Positions 47,156-55,883 of a DNA stretch of 57,844 bases are shown one piece after another. The stretch is from Acetobacter pasteurianus subsp. pasteurianus LMG 1262 = NBRC 106471 (GTDB lineage: Bacteria; Pseudomonadota; Alphaproteobacteria; Acetobacterales; Acetobacteraceae). Within the stretch, counting starts at the first letter, position 1. Each line of letters opens with the position of its first letter. The translations under genes were made by a program, and so were the position numbers. The notes beneath the pieces are model-generated. The model made no database searches. It was not told the origin of the DNA and saw only the letters and a list, made by a program, of their open reading frames with translations. Where the stretch lies: contig NZ_CADO01000009.1 in assembly GCF_000285275.1 (NCBI RefSeq), positions 1 to 57,844 on the forward strand, given 5' to 3'.

Positions 47156-48547
47156 ATGGCTTATGCAACAATCAATCCCTTCACCGAAGAGCAGGTGAAG
47201 ACATTCCCCACCGCCACAGATGCGGAAATTGAAACAGCGGTTGGCAAGGCTGATGCCGCTTTCCAGAAATGGAAAAACTTCTCCCATGCAGATCGTGCAC
47301 GCATTCTGCAGAAAGCAGCTGATTTGCTGCGCGAAAATCTGGATGAGTATTCCAAGCTGCTGACCCTTGAAATGGGCAAGCGCTTTGCTGAAGCTCAGGC
47401 AGAAACGGAACTGTCCGCCGCTATTTTCGAATACTACGCCAAGAACGCTGAAAAGCTGCTGCAGCCGCAGGATCTACCCGTAGCAGACCCGCAGGAAGGT
47501 CGCGCCAAACTGGTGTATGAACCGCAGGGAATCATTGTTGCGATCGAACCTTGGAACTTCCCGTTCTATCAGGTTGCCCGCATTATCTCTCCTCAGCTTT
47601 CCGCCGGTAACACGGTTATTCTGAAGCACGCCTCCAACGTGCCGCAGTGTGCTGCCGCCATGGAAAAACTGATGCTGGACGCCGGGCTGCCAGAAGGTGG
47701 CTTTATCAACCTGTACCCGTCCCACTCACAGCTTGCCACGGTTATTCAGGACCCACGCGTACGCGGTGTTGCCCTTACGGGTTCTGAAGGCGCAGGTGCC
47801 AAAATTGCTGCTACAGCCGGTGGCGCACTTAAAAAGTGCATCATGGAACTGGGTGGCTCCGATGCGCTGATCGTGCTGAACGATGCAGACATTGAAAAAG
47901 CCGCCAAATGGGCTGTTTTTGGCCGCCACTGGAACGGCGGGCAGGGGGGCGTTAACGCCCAACGCATGATTGTGGAAGACGGTGTTTACGACAAGTTTGT
48001 AGAGCTGTACCGCAAAGGCGTGAGCGCCCTGCGTATGGGTGATCCGATGGACCCCAACACCACCATGCCGCCTCTTTCTTCCCGCGGGGCTGTGGAAGAC
48101 CTGAAAAAGCAGGTTTCTGAAGCTGTGGCACACGGTGCAAAAGCAGAAGAAGTTCCGCTGGAAATGCCCAACAAAGGCTGTTTCTTCCGCCCTGTTATTC
48201 TGACAGATCTGGATGAAAGCAACCCGGCACGCCGTTGGGAATTCTTTGGCCCGGTTACCATGCTGTTCCGCGCGAAAGACGCAGACCATGCTGTAGAAAT
48301 CGCCAATGATTCCCCATACGGCCTGGGTGGTTCCATCTTCTCTCAGAACGAAGAAAAAGCTGCTGAACTGGCCCGCAAGATGGACACCGGCATGGTGTAC
48401 ATCAACCACCCGACAATGGTGAAAGCTGACCTGCCGTTTGGTGGTGTGAAGCGTTCTGGCTTTGGCCGTGAACTGATTGACCTTGGTCTGAAAGAATTCG
48501 TCAACACCAAGTTGATCGACATTGTGGACATTGACGCACCGTTCTAA
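47156..48547 (+). CDS. Aldehyde dehydrogenase family protein lacking the catalytic cysteine
   Basis: A 463-residue member of the succinate-semialdehyde dehydrogenase-like branch. The NAD-site region is EPWNFPFYQVARI, the general base Glu231 is in MELGGSD, and PFGGVKRSGFGRE closes it. The nucleophile should be Cys 34 residues after the Glu, in GQxCxxA. Here residues 259-271 read WNGGQGGVNAQRM, so position 265 is Gly (codon GGC, 47948-47950). The frame is intact and the rest is well conserved. Either the protein has lost dehydrogenase activity, or two T-to-G changes (GTG TGC to GGG GGC) arose by mutation or sequencing error. It pairs with adhP. Confidence 0.9.
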   Translation: MAYATINPFTEEQVKTFPTATDAEIETAVGKADAAFQKWKNFSHADRARILQKAADLLRENLDEYSKLLTLEMGKRFAEAQAETELSAAIFEYYAKNAEKLLQPQDLPVADPQEGRAKLVYEPQGIIVAIEPWNFPFYQVARIISPQLSAGNTVILKHASNVPQCAAAMEKLMLDAGLPEGGFINLYPSHSQLATVIQDPRVRGVALTGSEGAGAKIAATAGGALKKCIMELGGSDALIVLNDADIEKAAKWAVFGRHWNGGQGGVNAQRMIVEDGVYDKFVELYRKGVSALRMGDPMDPNTTMPPLSSRGAVEDLKKQVSEAVAHGAKAEEVPLEMPNKGCFFRPVILTDLDESNPARRWEFFGPVTMLFRAKDADHAVEIANDSPYGLGGSIFSQNEEKAAELARKMDTGMVYINHPTMVKADLPFGGVKRSGFGRELIDLGLKEFVNTKLIDIVDIDAPF

Positions 48548-48567
48548 TAGGCGCGGTTCAATCCAAC

Positions 48568-48603
48568 AAAAAAGGCGGAGGGAAATTTCCCTCCGCCTTT
48601 TTT
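48568..48603. terminator. Bidirectional terminator, 36-base perfect palindrome
   Basis: The sequence from AAAAAAGGCGGAGGGAAA onward mirrors itself exactly, giving A/T runs on both strands, between the convergent aldehyde dehydrogenase and serC genes. Confidence 0.93.
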
Positions 48604-48630
48604 ATACCGTGTAACGGTAAAAATTTTTAA

Positions 48631-49806
48631 TTACTGCGGTACGACCTGCGCAAAAGCCCAATCCAGCCAAGGCAGTAAGGCGCGCACATCTGCTGCTTCT
48701 ACCGTAGCACCACCCCAGATACGCAGGCCCGCAGGGGCATCACGGTAACTGGCCAGATCAAACCCAATGCCTTCTTCTGCCAGAATGGCCAGCATCTTCT
48801 TGACTGTTTTGGTCTGATCTTCGCGCTCAAGGGCCAAGAACCACGGGGCCACAATACGCAGACAAATAGCTGTGGAGGAACGTTCTTCACGCTTCTGAGC
48901 CAGAAACTCTACCCAGTCCGTTTTTTCCACCCACATGGTTACTTCAGCCAGATTGGCTTGGCTGCGCGCTTTCAACCCTTCCAAACCGCCAGCACCTTCG
49001 GCCCATTTCAGGCTATCCAGCGCATCTTCCACGCACAGCATGGAAGGCGTATTAATGGTATCTCCCCGGAAGATACCTTCAATCAAAGCACCCTTGTTGG
49101 TCATGCGGAAGATTTTGGGCAGAGGACGTGGTGCCTGAAAACTTTCCAACCGCTGCACAGCCTTGGGAGAAAGGGCGATCATGCCGTGGGCGGCTTCACC
49201 CCCCAAAGCTTTCTGCCAAGACCATGTCACCACATCCAGCCGATCCCACGGCAGATCCATTGCAAACGCAGCAGAGGTGGCATCACAGATTACCAGCCCC
49301 TCATGCTGCTCTGGAATGGCATCTGCTGAGGGAATACGCACCCCAGAGGTGGTGCCATTCCATGCCAGCACCACATCATGGTTCCAATCAACCTGCGCCA
49401 TATCTGGCAGGCTGCCGTATTCGGCTTTCAGAACCCGTGTGTTTTCCAGTTTAAGCTGGGTGACAATATCCTGCGCCCATAGTGCTGAGAAACTTTCAAA
49501 CGCCAGCACATCTACCGGGCGTTCCCCCAACATGGACCACAAGGCCATTTCCACCGCACCGGTATCAGAAGCAGGCACGATACCTACACGCCAACCTTCT
49601 GGTACACCTAAAATGGCACAGGAACGGTCAATAACGTCTTTCAGCCGTGCACGCCCTTCTGCTGAGCGATGCGAGCGCCCCACCAACGCATTTGCCAGCG
49701 CCGATACATTCCAACCCGGCCGCTTTGCGCACGGGCCAGAAGAAAAGCATGGATTAAGGGGACGGCTGGCCGGACGAGGAAGAACGGATAAGGAAGCGGC
49801 TGTCAT
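48631..49806 (-). CDS. serC: Phosphoserine aminotransferase
   Basis: A 391-residue PLP aminotransferase converting 3-phosphohydroxypyruvate to phosphoserine (serine and pyridoxine synthesis). The start region [25 protein letters not shown], and the PLP-lysine motif [16 protein letters not shown] match the alphaproteobacterial SerC type. It lies downstream of a tRNA-Leu gene on the same strand; serA is not in the window. Confidence 0.94.
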   Translation of the reverse strand: MTAASLSVLPRPASRPLNPCFSSGPCAKRPGWNVSALANALVGRSHRSAEGRARLKDVIDRSCAILGVPEGWRVGIVPASDTGAVEMALWSMLGERPVDVLAFESFSALWAQDIVTQLKLENTRVLKAEYGSLPDMAQVDWNHDVVLAWNGTTSGVRIPSADAIPEQHEGLVICDATSAAFAMDLPWDRLDVVTWSWQKALGGEAAHGMIALSPKAVQRLESFQAPRPLPKIFRMTNKGALIEGIFRGDTINTPSMLCVEDALDSLKWAEGAGGLEGLKARSQANLAEVTMWVEKTDWVEFLAQKREERSSTAICLRIVAPWFLALEREDQTKTVKKMLAILAEEGIGFDLASYRDAPAGLRIWGGATVEAADVRALLPWLDWAFAQVVPQ

Positions 49807-49837
49807 AACCTTGGCCAGAATAGGGGGAGAAGAAATC

Positions 49838-49924
49838 TGGTGCGAGAGAGGGGACTCGAACCCCTAAGCCCTTTCGGGCGGTCGATTTTGAGTCGACTAC
49901 GTCTACCAATTCCGTCACTCTCGC
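49838..49924 (-). tRNA. tRNA-Leu (anticodon CAA)
   Basis: On the minus strand the gene begins GCGAGAGTGACGGAATTGG and ends with the T-arm GGGGTTCGAGTCCCC, acceptor CTCTCGC and an encoded CCA. The anticodon loop CTCAAAA reads CAA. A long variable arm (CCGCCCGAAAGGGC region) is as expected for a leucine tRNA. Length is 87 bases including CCA. Confidence 0.95.
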
Positions 49925-49979
49925 AGCGTGGCCCTTTTCCTATCAGCAAATTGCCGCCGGGAAAAGAGGCATGCATGCT

Positions 49980-50321
49980 TTATCGGCACACTCTTTTTGT
50001 ACCGTCAGAGGCAATATAGGTGCCTGTCTGGGTATCAAAGCATGCATTCTGCACGCAAGAATTGCCAGAAGAAAGCGGCTGCGGGTAATTTTGCACACCC
50101 ATCGCCATATTTTCACGCGCAGCGGTTCCGCACAGTGGTGTGTTCAGCGGTGCGGAAGGGTCATTGGTCAAATGGCTATCATTCGTTGCAGATGGCTCGG
50201 TTGTCAGGCCCGGAGCAAAGCTTTGCGGGGGAATACGATGCCCCTGCTGAGGCGCACACCCTGCCAGCAGCCCTCCCGCCAGACACAGGCTGACAACACC
50301 AACAGAAAAACGGATGGACAT
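49980..50321 (-). CDS. Small lipoprotein of unknown function
   Basis: A 113-residue protein with a clear lipoprotein signal (VVSLCLAGGLLAGC, lipidated Cys at residue 22), a Pro/Ser/Thr-rich middle, and a C-terminal part with three cysteines ending NACFDTQTGTYIASDGTKR. No family recognised. AGGAAAGAAG precedes the ATG. A G/C hairpin with arms CGCGGGC and GCCCGCG lies just upstream (50344-50363), between it and xseA. Confidence 0.72.
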   Translation of the reverse strand: MSIRFSVGVVSLCLAGGLLAGCAPQQGHRIPPQSFAPGLTTEPSATNDSHLTNDPSAPLNTPLCGTAARENMAMGVQNYPQPLSSGNSCVQNACFDTQTGTYIASDGTKRVCR

Positions 50322-50419
50322 GCGCTTTCTTCTTTCCTGACAGCGCGGGCCCCTCCGCCCGCGTAGTTTATATTTGGCAGATCATAAACCTGATTGGCGT
50401 TGCAGCTCAACTCGGCGTT

Positions 50420-51874
50420 TTACAGTTCCAGCACGCCTTGCTTGGGTTGGCGCGTGCCATCGCCAATCACAGCCGGGCGGGCACCATCACCGAATGTCAG
50501 TTCTACACGTTCGCCATCACGTAATTGTTCAACACTGGTAACTGGCCGCCCCTCCGCCGTAACAAGTGCATATCCACGGGCCAACACAGCGCGGGGAGAA
50601 ACAGCTTCCAACTGCCCGGCAATACCTGCAAGAGCTGTCCGTCTTTCCCGCACCAATGCCTGCAATGGAGCTGGAGATATCCGTAGGCGACCCAACCGGG
50701 CATCCTGCTTTTGGAAAGTATGCGCCATGCTGGCCTGCAACATGTTTGCCAGCACCGCCAAACGGGTGCGCCGCCCTGCCAATAAGGTTTCAACTGCAGG
50801 CATATGGCGTTCAATAGCAACCAGATCGGCTTTCCGCCGCTGCACCAAAACGGGTAGGGCAACATCTAATCTACGGCCTCTGTCATCCAACTGCATACGC
50901 GCTGTCTGCAACAGGCTTGGCAGATCCGGCATGGCAGAAGATGCACGATCCAGCCTTAAGCGCGCGGTTTGCATCTGGCGAGAAAGCGCGCCCAATGCAC
51001 GGGCGTTTCTGTGCTCTATATCTGCCAGAAGTTCCGTGCGCACTGGCACGGCCATTTCTGCCGCAGCTGTGGGTGTTGGCGCGCGCCTGTCTGATGCAAA
51101 ATCAATCAGGGTTGTATCTGTTTCGTGCCCTACGGCAGAAATCAGCGGGATTGTGCATGCAGCAGCAGCTCGTACCACGGCTTCATCATTAAAAGCCATC
51201 AGGTCTTCGAGTGATCCACCACCACGTGCCACAATCAGCACATCTGGCCTGGGCACTGCGCCTTGGCCATCAAGCTGGGAAAAACCATCAATCGCCGCAG
51301 CAATGCGGGCCGCAGCTCCTTCCCCCTGCACAGGCACGGGCCAGACAATAACAGGCCGCGGGAAACGCCTTTGCAAGGTTGTGCAGATATCATGCAGCAC
51401 AGCACCTTGAGGTGATGTCACCACCCCGATCACACGCGGCAAAAGCGGAATGGCTTTTTTGCGGGCTGTATCAAACAGCCCTTCTTCCGCTAGCCTGATG
51501 CGTAAGCGTTCAATACGGGCCAGCAAAGCGCCTTCGCCCGCATATTCCATCCGCTCTACAACAAGCTGATAGCTGGAACGCTCACCATATGCCGATATCT
51601 TGCCGGTGGCGATAATTTCCACCCCGTTTTCCGGTGCCAGACCAAGGCGGGAAACCGAACCACGCCACACCACACCAGAAATTTTGCCCCGCTCATCCTT
51701 GAGCGAAAAATACACATGGCCGGAGGGGTAGCGTTTAAGTTCCGTAATTTCGCCACGCACGCGCACGCGGCTGAATGTGCCCTCCAGCGTGCGCCGGATA
51801 GCCCCAGAAATTTCTGAAACGGTAAATTCCGGCACATTGTTGCTGGCCGATGGAATGTCAAACTGTTCGGTCAT
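50420..51874 (-). CDS. xseA: Exodeoxyribonuclease VII large subunit
   Basis: A 484-residue nuclease subunit. It has the N-terminal OB-fold (VRVRGEITELKRYPSGHVYF), the catalytic region VGVVTSPQGAVLHDI and ARGGGSLEDLMAFNDE, then GHETDTTLIDFASDRRAPTP, and a long coiled-coil. With the small subunit XseB it degrades single-stranded DNA from both ends. It is divergent from purD, 66 bases apart; xseB is not in the window. Confidence 0.95.
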   Translation of the reverse strand: MTEQFDIPSASNNVPEFTVSEISGAIRRTLEGTFSRVRVRGEITELKRYPSGHVYFSLKDERGKISGVVWRGSVSRLGLAPENGVEIIATGKISAYGERSSYQLVVERMEYAGEGALLARIERLRIRLAEEGLFDTARKKAIPLLPRVIGVVTSPQGAVLHDICTTLQRRFPRPVIVWPVPVQGEGAAARIAAAIDGFSQLDGQGAVPRPDVLIVARGGGSLEDLMAFNDEAVVRAAAACTIPLISAVGHETDTTLIDFASDRRAPTPTAAAEMAVPVRTELLADIEHRNARALGALSRQMQTARLRLDRASSAMPDLPSLLQTARMQLDDRGRRLDVALPVLVQRRKADLVAIERHMPAVETLLAGRRTRLAVLANMLQASMAHTFQKQDARLGRLRISPAPLQALVRERRTALAGIAGQLEAVSPRAVLARGYALVTAEGRPVTSVEQLRDGERVELTFGDGARPAVIGDGTRQPKQGVLEL

Positions 51875-51940
51875 GCGGCTAACCTATGCTACAGACGCTC
51901 GCCCTGAAAAGAGCAGAACATCAAGATGCAGGAGAAAACA

Positions 51941-53209
51941 ATGCGGGTACTTCTGGTTGGATCTGGCGGCAGGGAGCATGCGCTGGCCGCAACACTTGCC
52001 CGTTCTCCGGAGCTTTCAGCCCTGTTTATCGCACCCGGCAACCCCGGCACAGCGGAACTTGGCGTAAATGTGCCCATTGGTGCGCAAGATGTTCCTGCAC
52101 TTGTGCAGTTTGCTCTGGAACAAAAAGTCGATCTGGTTATTCCTGGCCCAGAAGCCCCATTGGTGGCAGGACTGGCCGATGCCTGTGCCCGCGCCAAGCT
52201 GGCCTGTGCCGGCCCCACGCAGGCTGCTGCCCAACTTGAAGGCAGCAAAAGCTTTACCAAGGAAATCTGTTACGCCGCCAACATTCCCACAGCACAGGCC
52301 GAACGGTTTACAGACGTAAACGCCGCCTTGACCTATGTGCGTGAAAAAGGTGCACCCATTGTTATCAAGGCCGATGGCCTGGCAGCCGGAAAAGGCGTTG
52401 TGGTTGCCACCACATTGGCCGAAGCAGAAAGCGCTGTGCAGGACATGATGGCTGGTGGATCACTTGGTGATGCAGGCCGCTGTGTGGTGATTGAAGATTG
52501 CCTTGTCGGTGAAGAGGTCTCGCTTTTTGCATTCTGTGCAGGTGAAACAGCAACGCTGATTGGTGCCGCCCAAGACCACAAACGCATTGGAGATGGAGAT
52601 ACCGGCCCCAATACCGGCGGAATGGGAGCTGTTTCCCCTCCAAAAGGTTTTGGTCAGGCAGAACAGGAAGCCGCGCTTGATCTGCTGGTTCGCCCCATGC
52701 TGAAGGAAATGGTGCGCCGTGGCACACCTTTCCGGGGTGTTATTTTTGCTGGCCTGATGCTGACAGATAGTGGCCCGCAACTGATAGAATACAACGTAAG
52801 ATTTGGTGACCCGGAAGCCGAAGCACTGTTGCCTCGGCTTACTTCTGACCTTCTTCCTGCTCTTAAGGCTCTTGCAGAAGATCGGCTGGATACCACACCT
52901 GTCACATTTTCCGATCAAGCATCTGTTTGCGTTGTCATGGCAGCGCGTGGCTATCCTGGTTCACCTGAAAAAGGTGCCGTTATTTCCGGCGTTGAAGATG
53001 CCAACAAACTACCTGATGTGCAGGTCTTTCAAGCTGGTACCAAGCTGAATGCGGCAGGAGAGCTTGTTGTGGCCGGAGGGCGCATACTGGTTGTTTGCGC
53101 ATTGGGAGACACCGTAAAACAGGCGCAGGAACGCGCTTACGAAGGTGTTAAAGCCATTTCATGGGATGGTGCTACATGGCGCACAGATATTGGTAACCGC
53201 GCCCTTTAA
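51941..53209 (+). CDS. purD: Phosphoribosylamine--glycine ligase
   Basis: A 422-residue ATP-grasp enzyme for the second step of purine synthesis. It begins MRVLLVGSGGREHALA, with PGNPGTAE, the ATP-grasp strands GAPIVIKADGLAAGKGVVV, and DHKRIGDGDTGPNTGGMGA. The frame opens at 51926 but ATG 51941 follows AGGAGA by five to six bases and gives the family start. It converges with rimI across a hairpin. Confidence 0.96.
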   Translation: MRVLLVGSGGREHALAATLARSPELSALFIAPGNPGTAELGVNVPIGAQDVPALVQFALEQKVDLVIPGPEAPLVAGLADACARAKLACAGPTQAAAQLEGSKSFTKEICYAANIPTAQAERFTDVNAALTYVREKGAPIVIKADGLAAGKGVVVATTLAEAESAVQDMMAGGSLGDAGRCVVIEDCLVGEEVSLFAFCAGETATLIGAAQDHKRIGDGDTGPNTGGMGAVSPPKGFGQAEQEAALDLLVRPMLKEMVRRGTPFRGVIFAGLMLTDSGPQLIEYNVRFGDPEAEALLPRLTSDLLPALKALAEDRLDTTPVTFSDQASVCVVMAARGYPGSPEKGAVISGVEDANKLPDVQVFQAGTKLNAAGELVVAGGRILVVCALGDTVKQAQERAYEGVKAISWDGATWRTDIGNRAL

Positions 53210-53224
53210 TCAGCTTTAAATAAC

Positions 53225-53266
53225 AGCCCTTAGCCATACAGACCCGTTTCTGTTTGGTTAAGGGCT
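53225..53266. terminator. Hairpin between purD and rimI
   Basis: Arms AGCCCTTA and TAAGGGCT, extended by CCA/TGG and ACAGA/TCTGT pairs with single mismatches. It overlaps the rimI stop codon and has no long T tract, so a terminator role is probable but not certain. Confidence 0.5.
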
Positions 53267-53716
53267 TGCTGTTTGGCAGGCTCGGCCCAAAACCAAGGCG
53301 TCTGAGCCATCTTCATAATACTTTTTACGTAAACCGAGTTTTTCAAAACCCTGTTTTTCATACAGGGTTCTGGCGGATTGATTGTTGACCGAAACTTCCA
53401 AAAACAGGGTTTGCGCTCCCTTATATTGCGCAACCTGAGCACCCCATGCCAGCAACTGTTGGGCCAGACCGCGTTTTCTATACTCTGGCAATACGCAGAC
53501 CGTTAAAATTTCTGCTTCATCCACCACAGTGCGTAACATGATAAAACCGGCGGGTTGGTCTTCCTCCATAACAATACCTGCATGCACACCCGGAGATGAC
53601 AGCAAAGCCGTTATGGCTGTTTGATCCCACTGAGCACCTGTATTGAAGCATTGCACATGCATGCTGGCTAATAGCTGGGCATGTGCAATGCTTGCCTCCT
53701 GCACATGCACGGTCAA
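53258..53716 (-). CDS. rimI: Ribosomal-protein-alanine acetyltransferase-like GNAT
   Basis: A 152-residue GNAT. The acetyl-CoA site is LPEYRKRGLAQQLLAW at about residue 79, and LEVSVNNQSARTLYEKQGF is the RimI-like C-terminal signature. RimI acetylates the N-terminus of ribosomal protein S18. Its start overlaps the tsaB stop by four bases, a conserved tsaB-rimI pairing that supports the name. Confidence 0.9.
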   Translation of the reverse strand: MTVHVQEASIAHAQLLASMHVQCFNTGAQWDQTAITALLSSPGVHAGIVMEEDQPAGFIMLRTVVDEAEILTVCVLPEYRKRGLAQQLLAWGAQVAQYKGAQTLFLEVSVNNQSARTLYEKQGFEKLGLRKKYYEDGSDALVLGRACQTASP

Positions 53717-54405
53717 ACTGGTTGGGCCCGTAAGCCATCTGCCGGCAATTTAGCTTCTGGCGGATCTACATACAGCGGAACAGGATCTAACGGAGGAATC
53801 TTTCCCATTTGGCGTTTAAGTGCTGCATCTGCAATTTGCTCTGGGATTGGCGTGCGTAATGAACTGTGAATAGCATGAGGGAAAGAAAGAGCCTCACAGG
53901 CATCACCTGCCACCAGCCAACTGCCTTCTGGTGCCTGCCAATGGGCTATCATGACTGCGCGAACATGCTGAGCATCTTCAACAAACACCCGGCCACGACG
54001 GGCCGGTGTAACCACCAGCCATCCTTTTAATTCTGGATGCCGCTGCAATTCTGCATCCAATGCAGGTGCCAGAGCTTCAGCGCGTGTTACGCCCACCAAT
54101 GGGCAGCCAGCCCCCAGTGCAAAACCAGCAGCCACAGCGCAAGATGCGCGCAGGCCAGTAAAAGACCCCGGCCCAACAACCACGGCAACAAGATCTGGCT
54201 GTATGCCAGTTTCTGCGCCCCATCCTGTTTTTTGTAAAACCGTATCGGCAAGAAGGTTAATGCCCTCCGCCGCCTGCTTACCCGCCACCATCTCGGCATT
54301 CAGCACAGAAAGCTTATCACCTTCGGCCAGAACGCAAGCAGCCATTCCGCAAGCAGACTCCCCTGCTGGGCTACCATCCAGAACCAGAATACGCTGCACC
54401 ATCAT
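53713..54405 (-). CDS. tsaB: tRNA threonylcarbamoyladenosine synthesis protein TsaB
   Basis: A 230-residue ASKHA-fold protein with RILVLDGSPAGES at the start and VVVGPGSFTGLRASCAVAAG, the TsaB hallmark. It supports TsaD in making t6A37 on ANN-decoding tRNAs. ATG 54405 is chosen because it overlaps the upstream stop as ATGA; an upstream TTG at 54420 is also open. It is coupled on both sides to the nitroreductase and rimI genes. Confidence 0.93.
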   Translation of the reverse strand: MMVQRILVLDGSPAGESACGMAACVLAEGDKLSVLNAEMVAGKQAAEGINLLADTVLQKTGWGAETGIQPDLVAVVVGPGSFTGLRASCAVAAGFALGAGCPLVGVTRAEALAPALDAELQRHPELKGWLVVTPARRGRVFVEDAQHVRAVMIAHWQAPEGSWLVAGDACEALSFPHAIHSSLRTPIPEQIADAALKRQMGKIPPLDPVPLYVDPPEAKLPADGLRAQPV

Positions 54406-54986
54406 GAAACCACGCAGCAAGCTTCTTCAAACGCCAAACGAGGGGCGCGTGGGAGCTGATTTTCAAAATCTCCATACCCCAGGCACAGCAGAAAGTTTGC
54501 ACGCCAACCCTGTTCCGCCAGAAAAGCGTCTTCCACCAAAGCCTGATCAAACCCGGAAATTGACAAAGCATCAAGCCCCAGGGCACGAGCTGCCATAATC
54601 ATATAGGCCCCTTGCAGCGTACCGTTCCGAAAGGCGGTTTCCTCTGCCAACCCAACATCGGAGGCAAACCATGAACGCAGGTTTTCTTGCGGACACAAAC
54701 GCGGCAACTGCTCAAAAAACAACGGATCATGCGCAACAATGGCAATAACCGCCGCACCCATTACCCTATTGACGTTGCCCTCAGACAAAGCCGGACGCAA
54801 CCGCTCACGCCCATCTGAACCGGTAATAAAAACAAACCGGGCTGGGCTACAATTGCCGGATGTAGGCCCCATTTTTGTGAGATCATACAACTGACGCAGC
54901 ACATCTTCTTCGACTGTGCGGGTTGTCCAGCGGAGGGGCGTACGCGCCTTTCTGAAAAGGAGATCCAGCCCGTTTTCATCCAGCAT
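54402..54986 (-). CDS. Nitroreductase-family protein, RutE-like
   Basis: A flavoprotein of about 194 residues. RKARTPLRWTTRTV followed by YDLTKMGPTSGNCSPARFVF matches malonic-semialdehyde reductase RutE and relatives rather than general nitroreductases. The FMN-binding C-terminal part has GLDALSISGFD. Without other rut genes nearby, the substrate is uncertain. The frame opens at 55040; ATG 54986 gives the family length and is preceded by a weak purine-rich site. Confidence 0.85.
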   Translation of the reverse strand: MLDENGLDLLFRKARTPLRWTTRTVEEDVLRQLYDLTKMGPTSGNCSPARFVFITGSDGRERLRPALSEGNVNRVMGAAVIAIVAHDPLFFEQLPRLCPQENLRSWFASDVGLAEETAFRNGTLQGAYMIMAARALGLDALSISGFDQALVEDAFLAEQGWRANFLLCLGYGDFENQLPRAPRLAFEEACCVVS

Positions 54987-55031
54987 ATGTATCTTGCCCT
55001 GTCTTGCGTCTATCATTGAAAGGGCAGGCGT

Positions 55032-55090
55032 AAAAAACACCTGCCTGCTTTCTATGCCACGCTTTGGTGCGCGACAAAAGCAGACAGGTG
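55032..55090 (-). terminator. Terminator behind the Nfu gene
   Basis: On the minus strand the arms CACCTGTCTGC and GCAGGCAGGTG pair (one G-T), with a 31-base loop containing a smaller stem, followed by TTTTTT at 55032-55037. It begins a few bases after the stop codon. Confidence 0.75.
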
Positions 55091-55096
55091 CAGCAC

Positions 55097-55657
55097 TTAG
55101 TCTACCTGTTCGACAGAAACCACTTCTGGCACGTAATGACGCAGCATGTTTTCTACACCATGCTTAAGCGTTGCGCGGGAAGATGGGCACCCTGAACACG
55201 CACCCTGCATGGTCAAGCGCACAATGCCATTCCGATAACCACGGAAGACAATATCCCCGCCATCACCAGCCACTGCTGGACGCACACGCGTATCCAGCAG
55301 TTCCTTAATCTGCGTTACAATTTCTTCGTCTTCGGGAGCAATGGCATCTTCTGTAACAGCTACGCCTTCTGCCACGACAGGATGCCCAGCCACAAAATGA
55401 TCCATCAGAGTGGACAGAATTTGAGGCCGTAGTTCTTCCCAATCTTCAGAATCTGCTTTTGTTACAGAAACAAAGTCGTTCCCCAAAAACACGCGAGAAA
55501 CACCGGGAAGGGCAAACAATGCTTCCGCCAAAGAAGAGCGACCAGCTACTGCATCGGCATCAATAAAATCAATGGTGCCAGCGTCCCCCATAACTGTCTG
55601 CCCTGGCAGAAATTTGAGCGTAGCAGGATTGGGTGTGCCTTCAGTTTCTATAAACAT
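55097..55657 (-). CDS. Nfu-type iron-sulfur cluster scaffold
   Basis: A 186-residue protein with an N-terminal Nfu domain (EGTPNPATLKFLPG) and a C-terminal NifU domain whose MQGACSGCPSS CxxC motif binds the cluster between two monomers. It carries 4Fe-4S clusters to target enzymes, as NFU1 does in mitochondria. It is upstream of the tsaB-rimI group, a frequent alphaproteobacterial neighbourhood, but separated from it by a terminator. Confidence 0.94.
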   Translation of the reverse strand: MFIETEGTPNPATLKFLPGQTVMGDAGTIDFIDADAVAGRSSLAEALFALPGVSRVFLGNDFVSVTKADSEDWEELRPQILSTLMDHFVAGHPVVAEGVAVTEDAIAPEDEEIVTQIKELLDTRVRPAVAGDGGDIVFRGYRNGIVRLTMQGACSGCPSSRATLKHGVENMLRHYVPEVVSVEQVD

Positions 55658-55802
55658 GACCAGTTGAGCCTGAGTAATGAGGAAAGAGAACTTGTTACCT
55701 TTCAGTTGGCATTAGAATGCGTACAAAACAAGTCCTGTATTCAAAGAAAAACGGTTCTTCTTAGGGGAATTCGCTTTGAATAATCAACTTTCCTTAATTT
55801 TA

Positions 55803-55844
55803 CATGGCAGAATGTTTGCCTTGCTCTTTGGCAAATCTGCCATG
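55803..55844. repeat. Two-tier inverted repeat in intergenic DNA
   Basis: Outer perfect arms CATGGCAGA and TCTGCCATG enclose inner arms TTTGCC and GGCAAA. It lies about 40 bases past the stop of the DUF2075-like gene. There is no T tract on either strand. Confidence 0.6.
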
Positions 55845-55883
55845 CAATTACGAAGCAGAAAGTAACCCAATTTAAAGCAGGCC

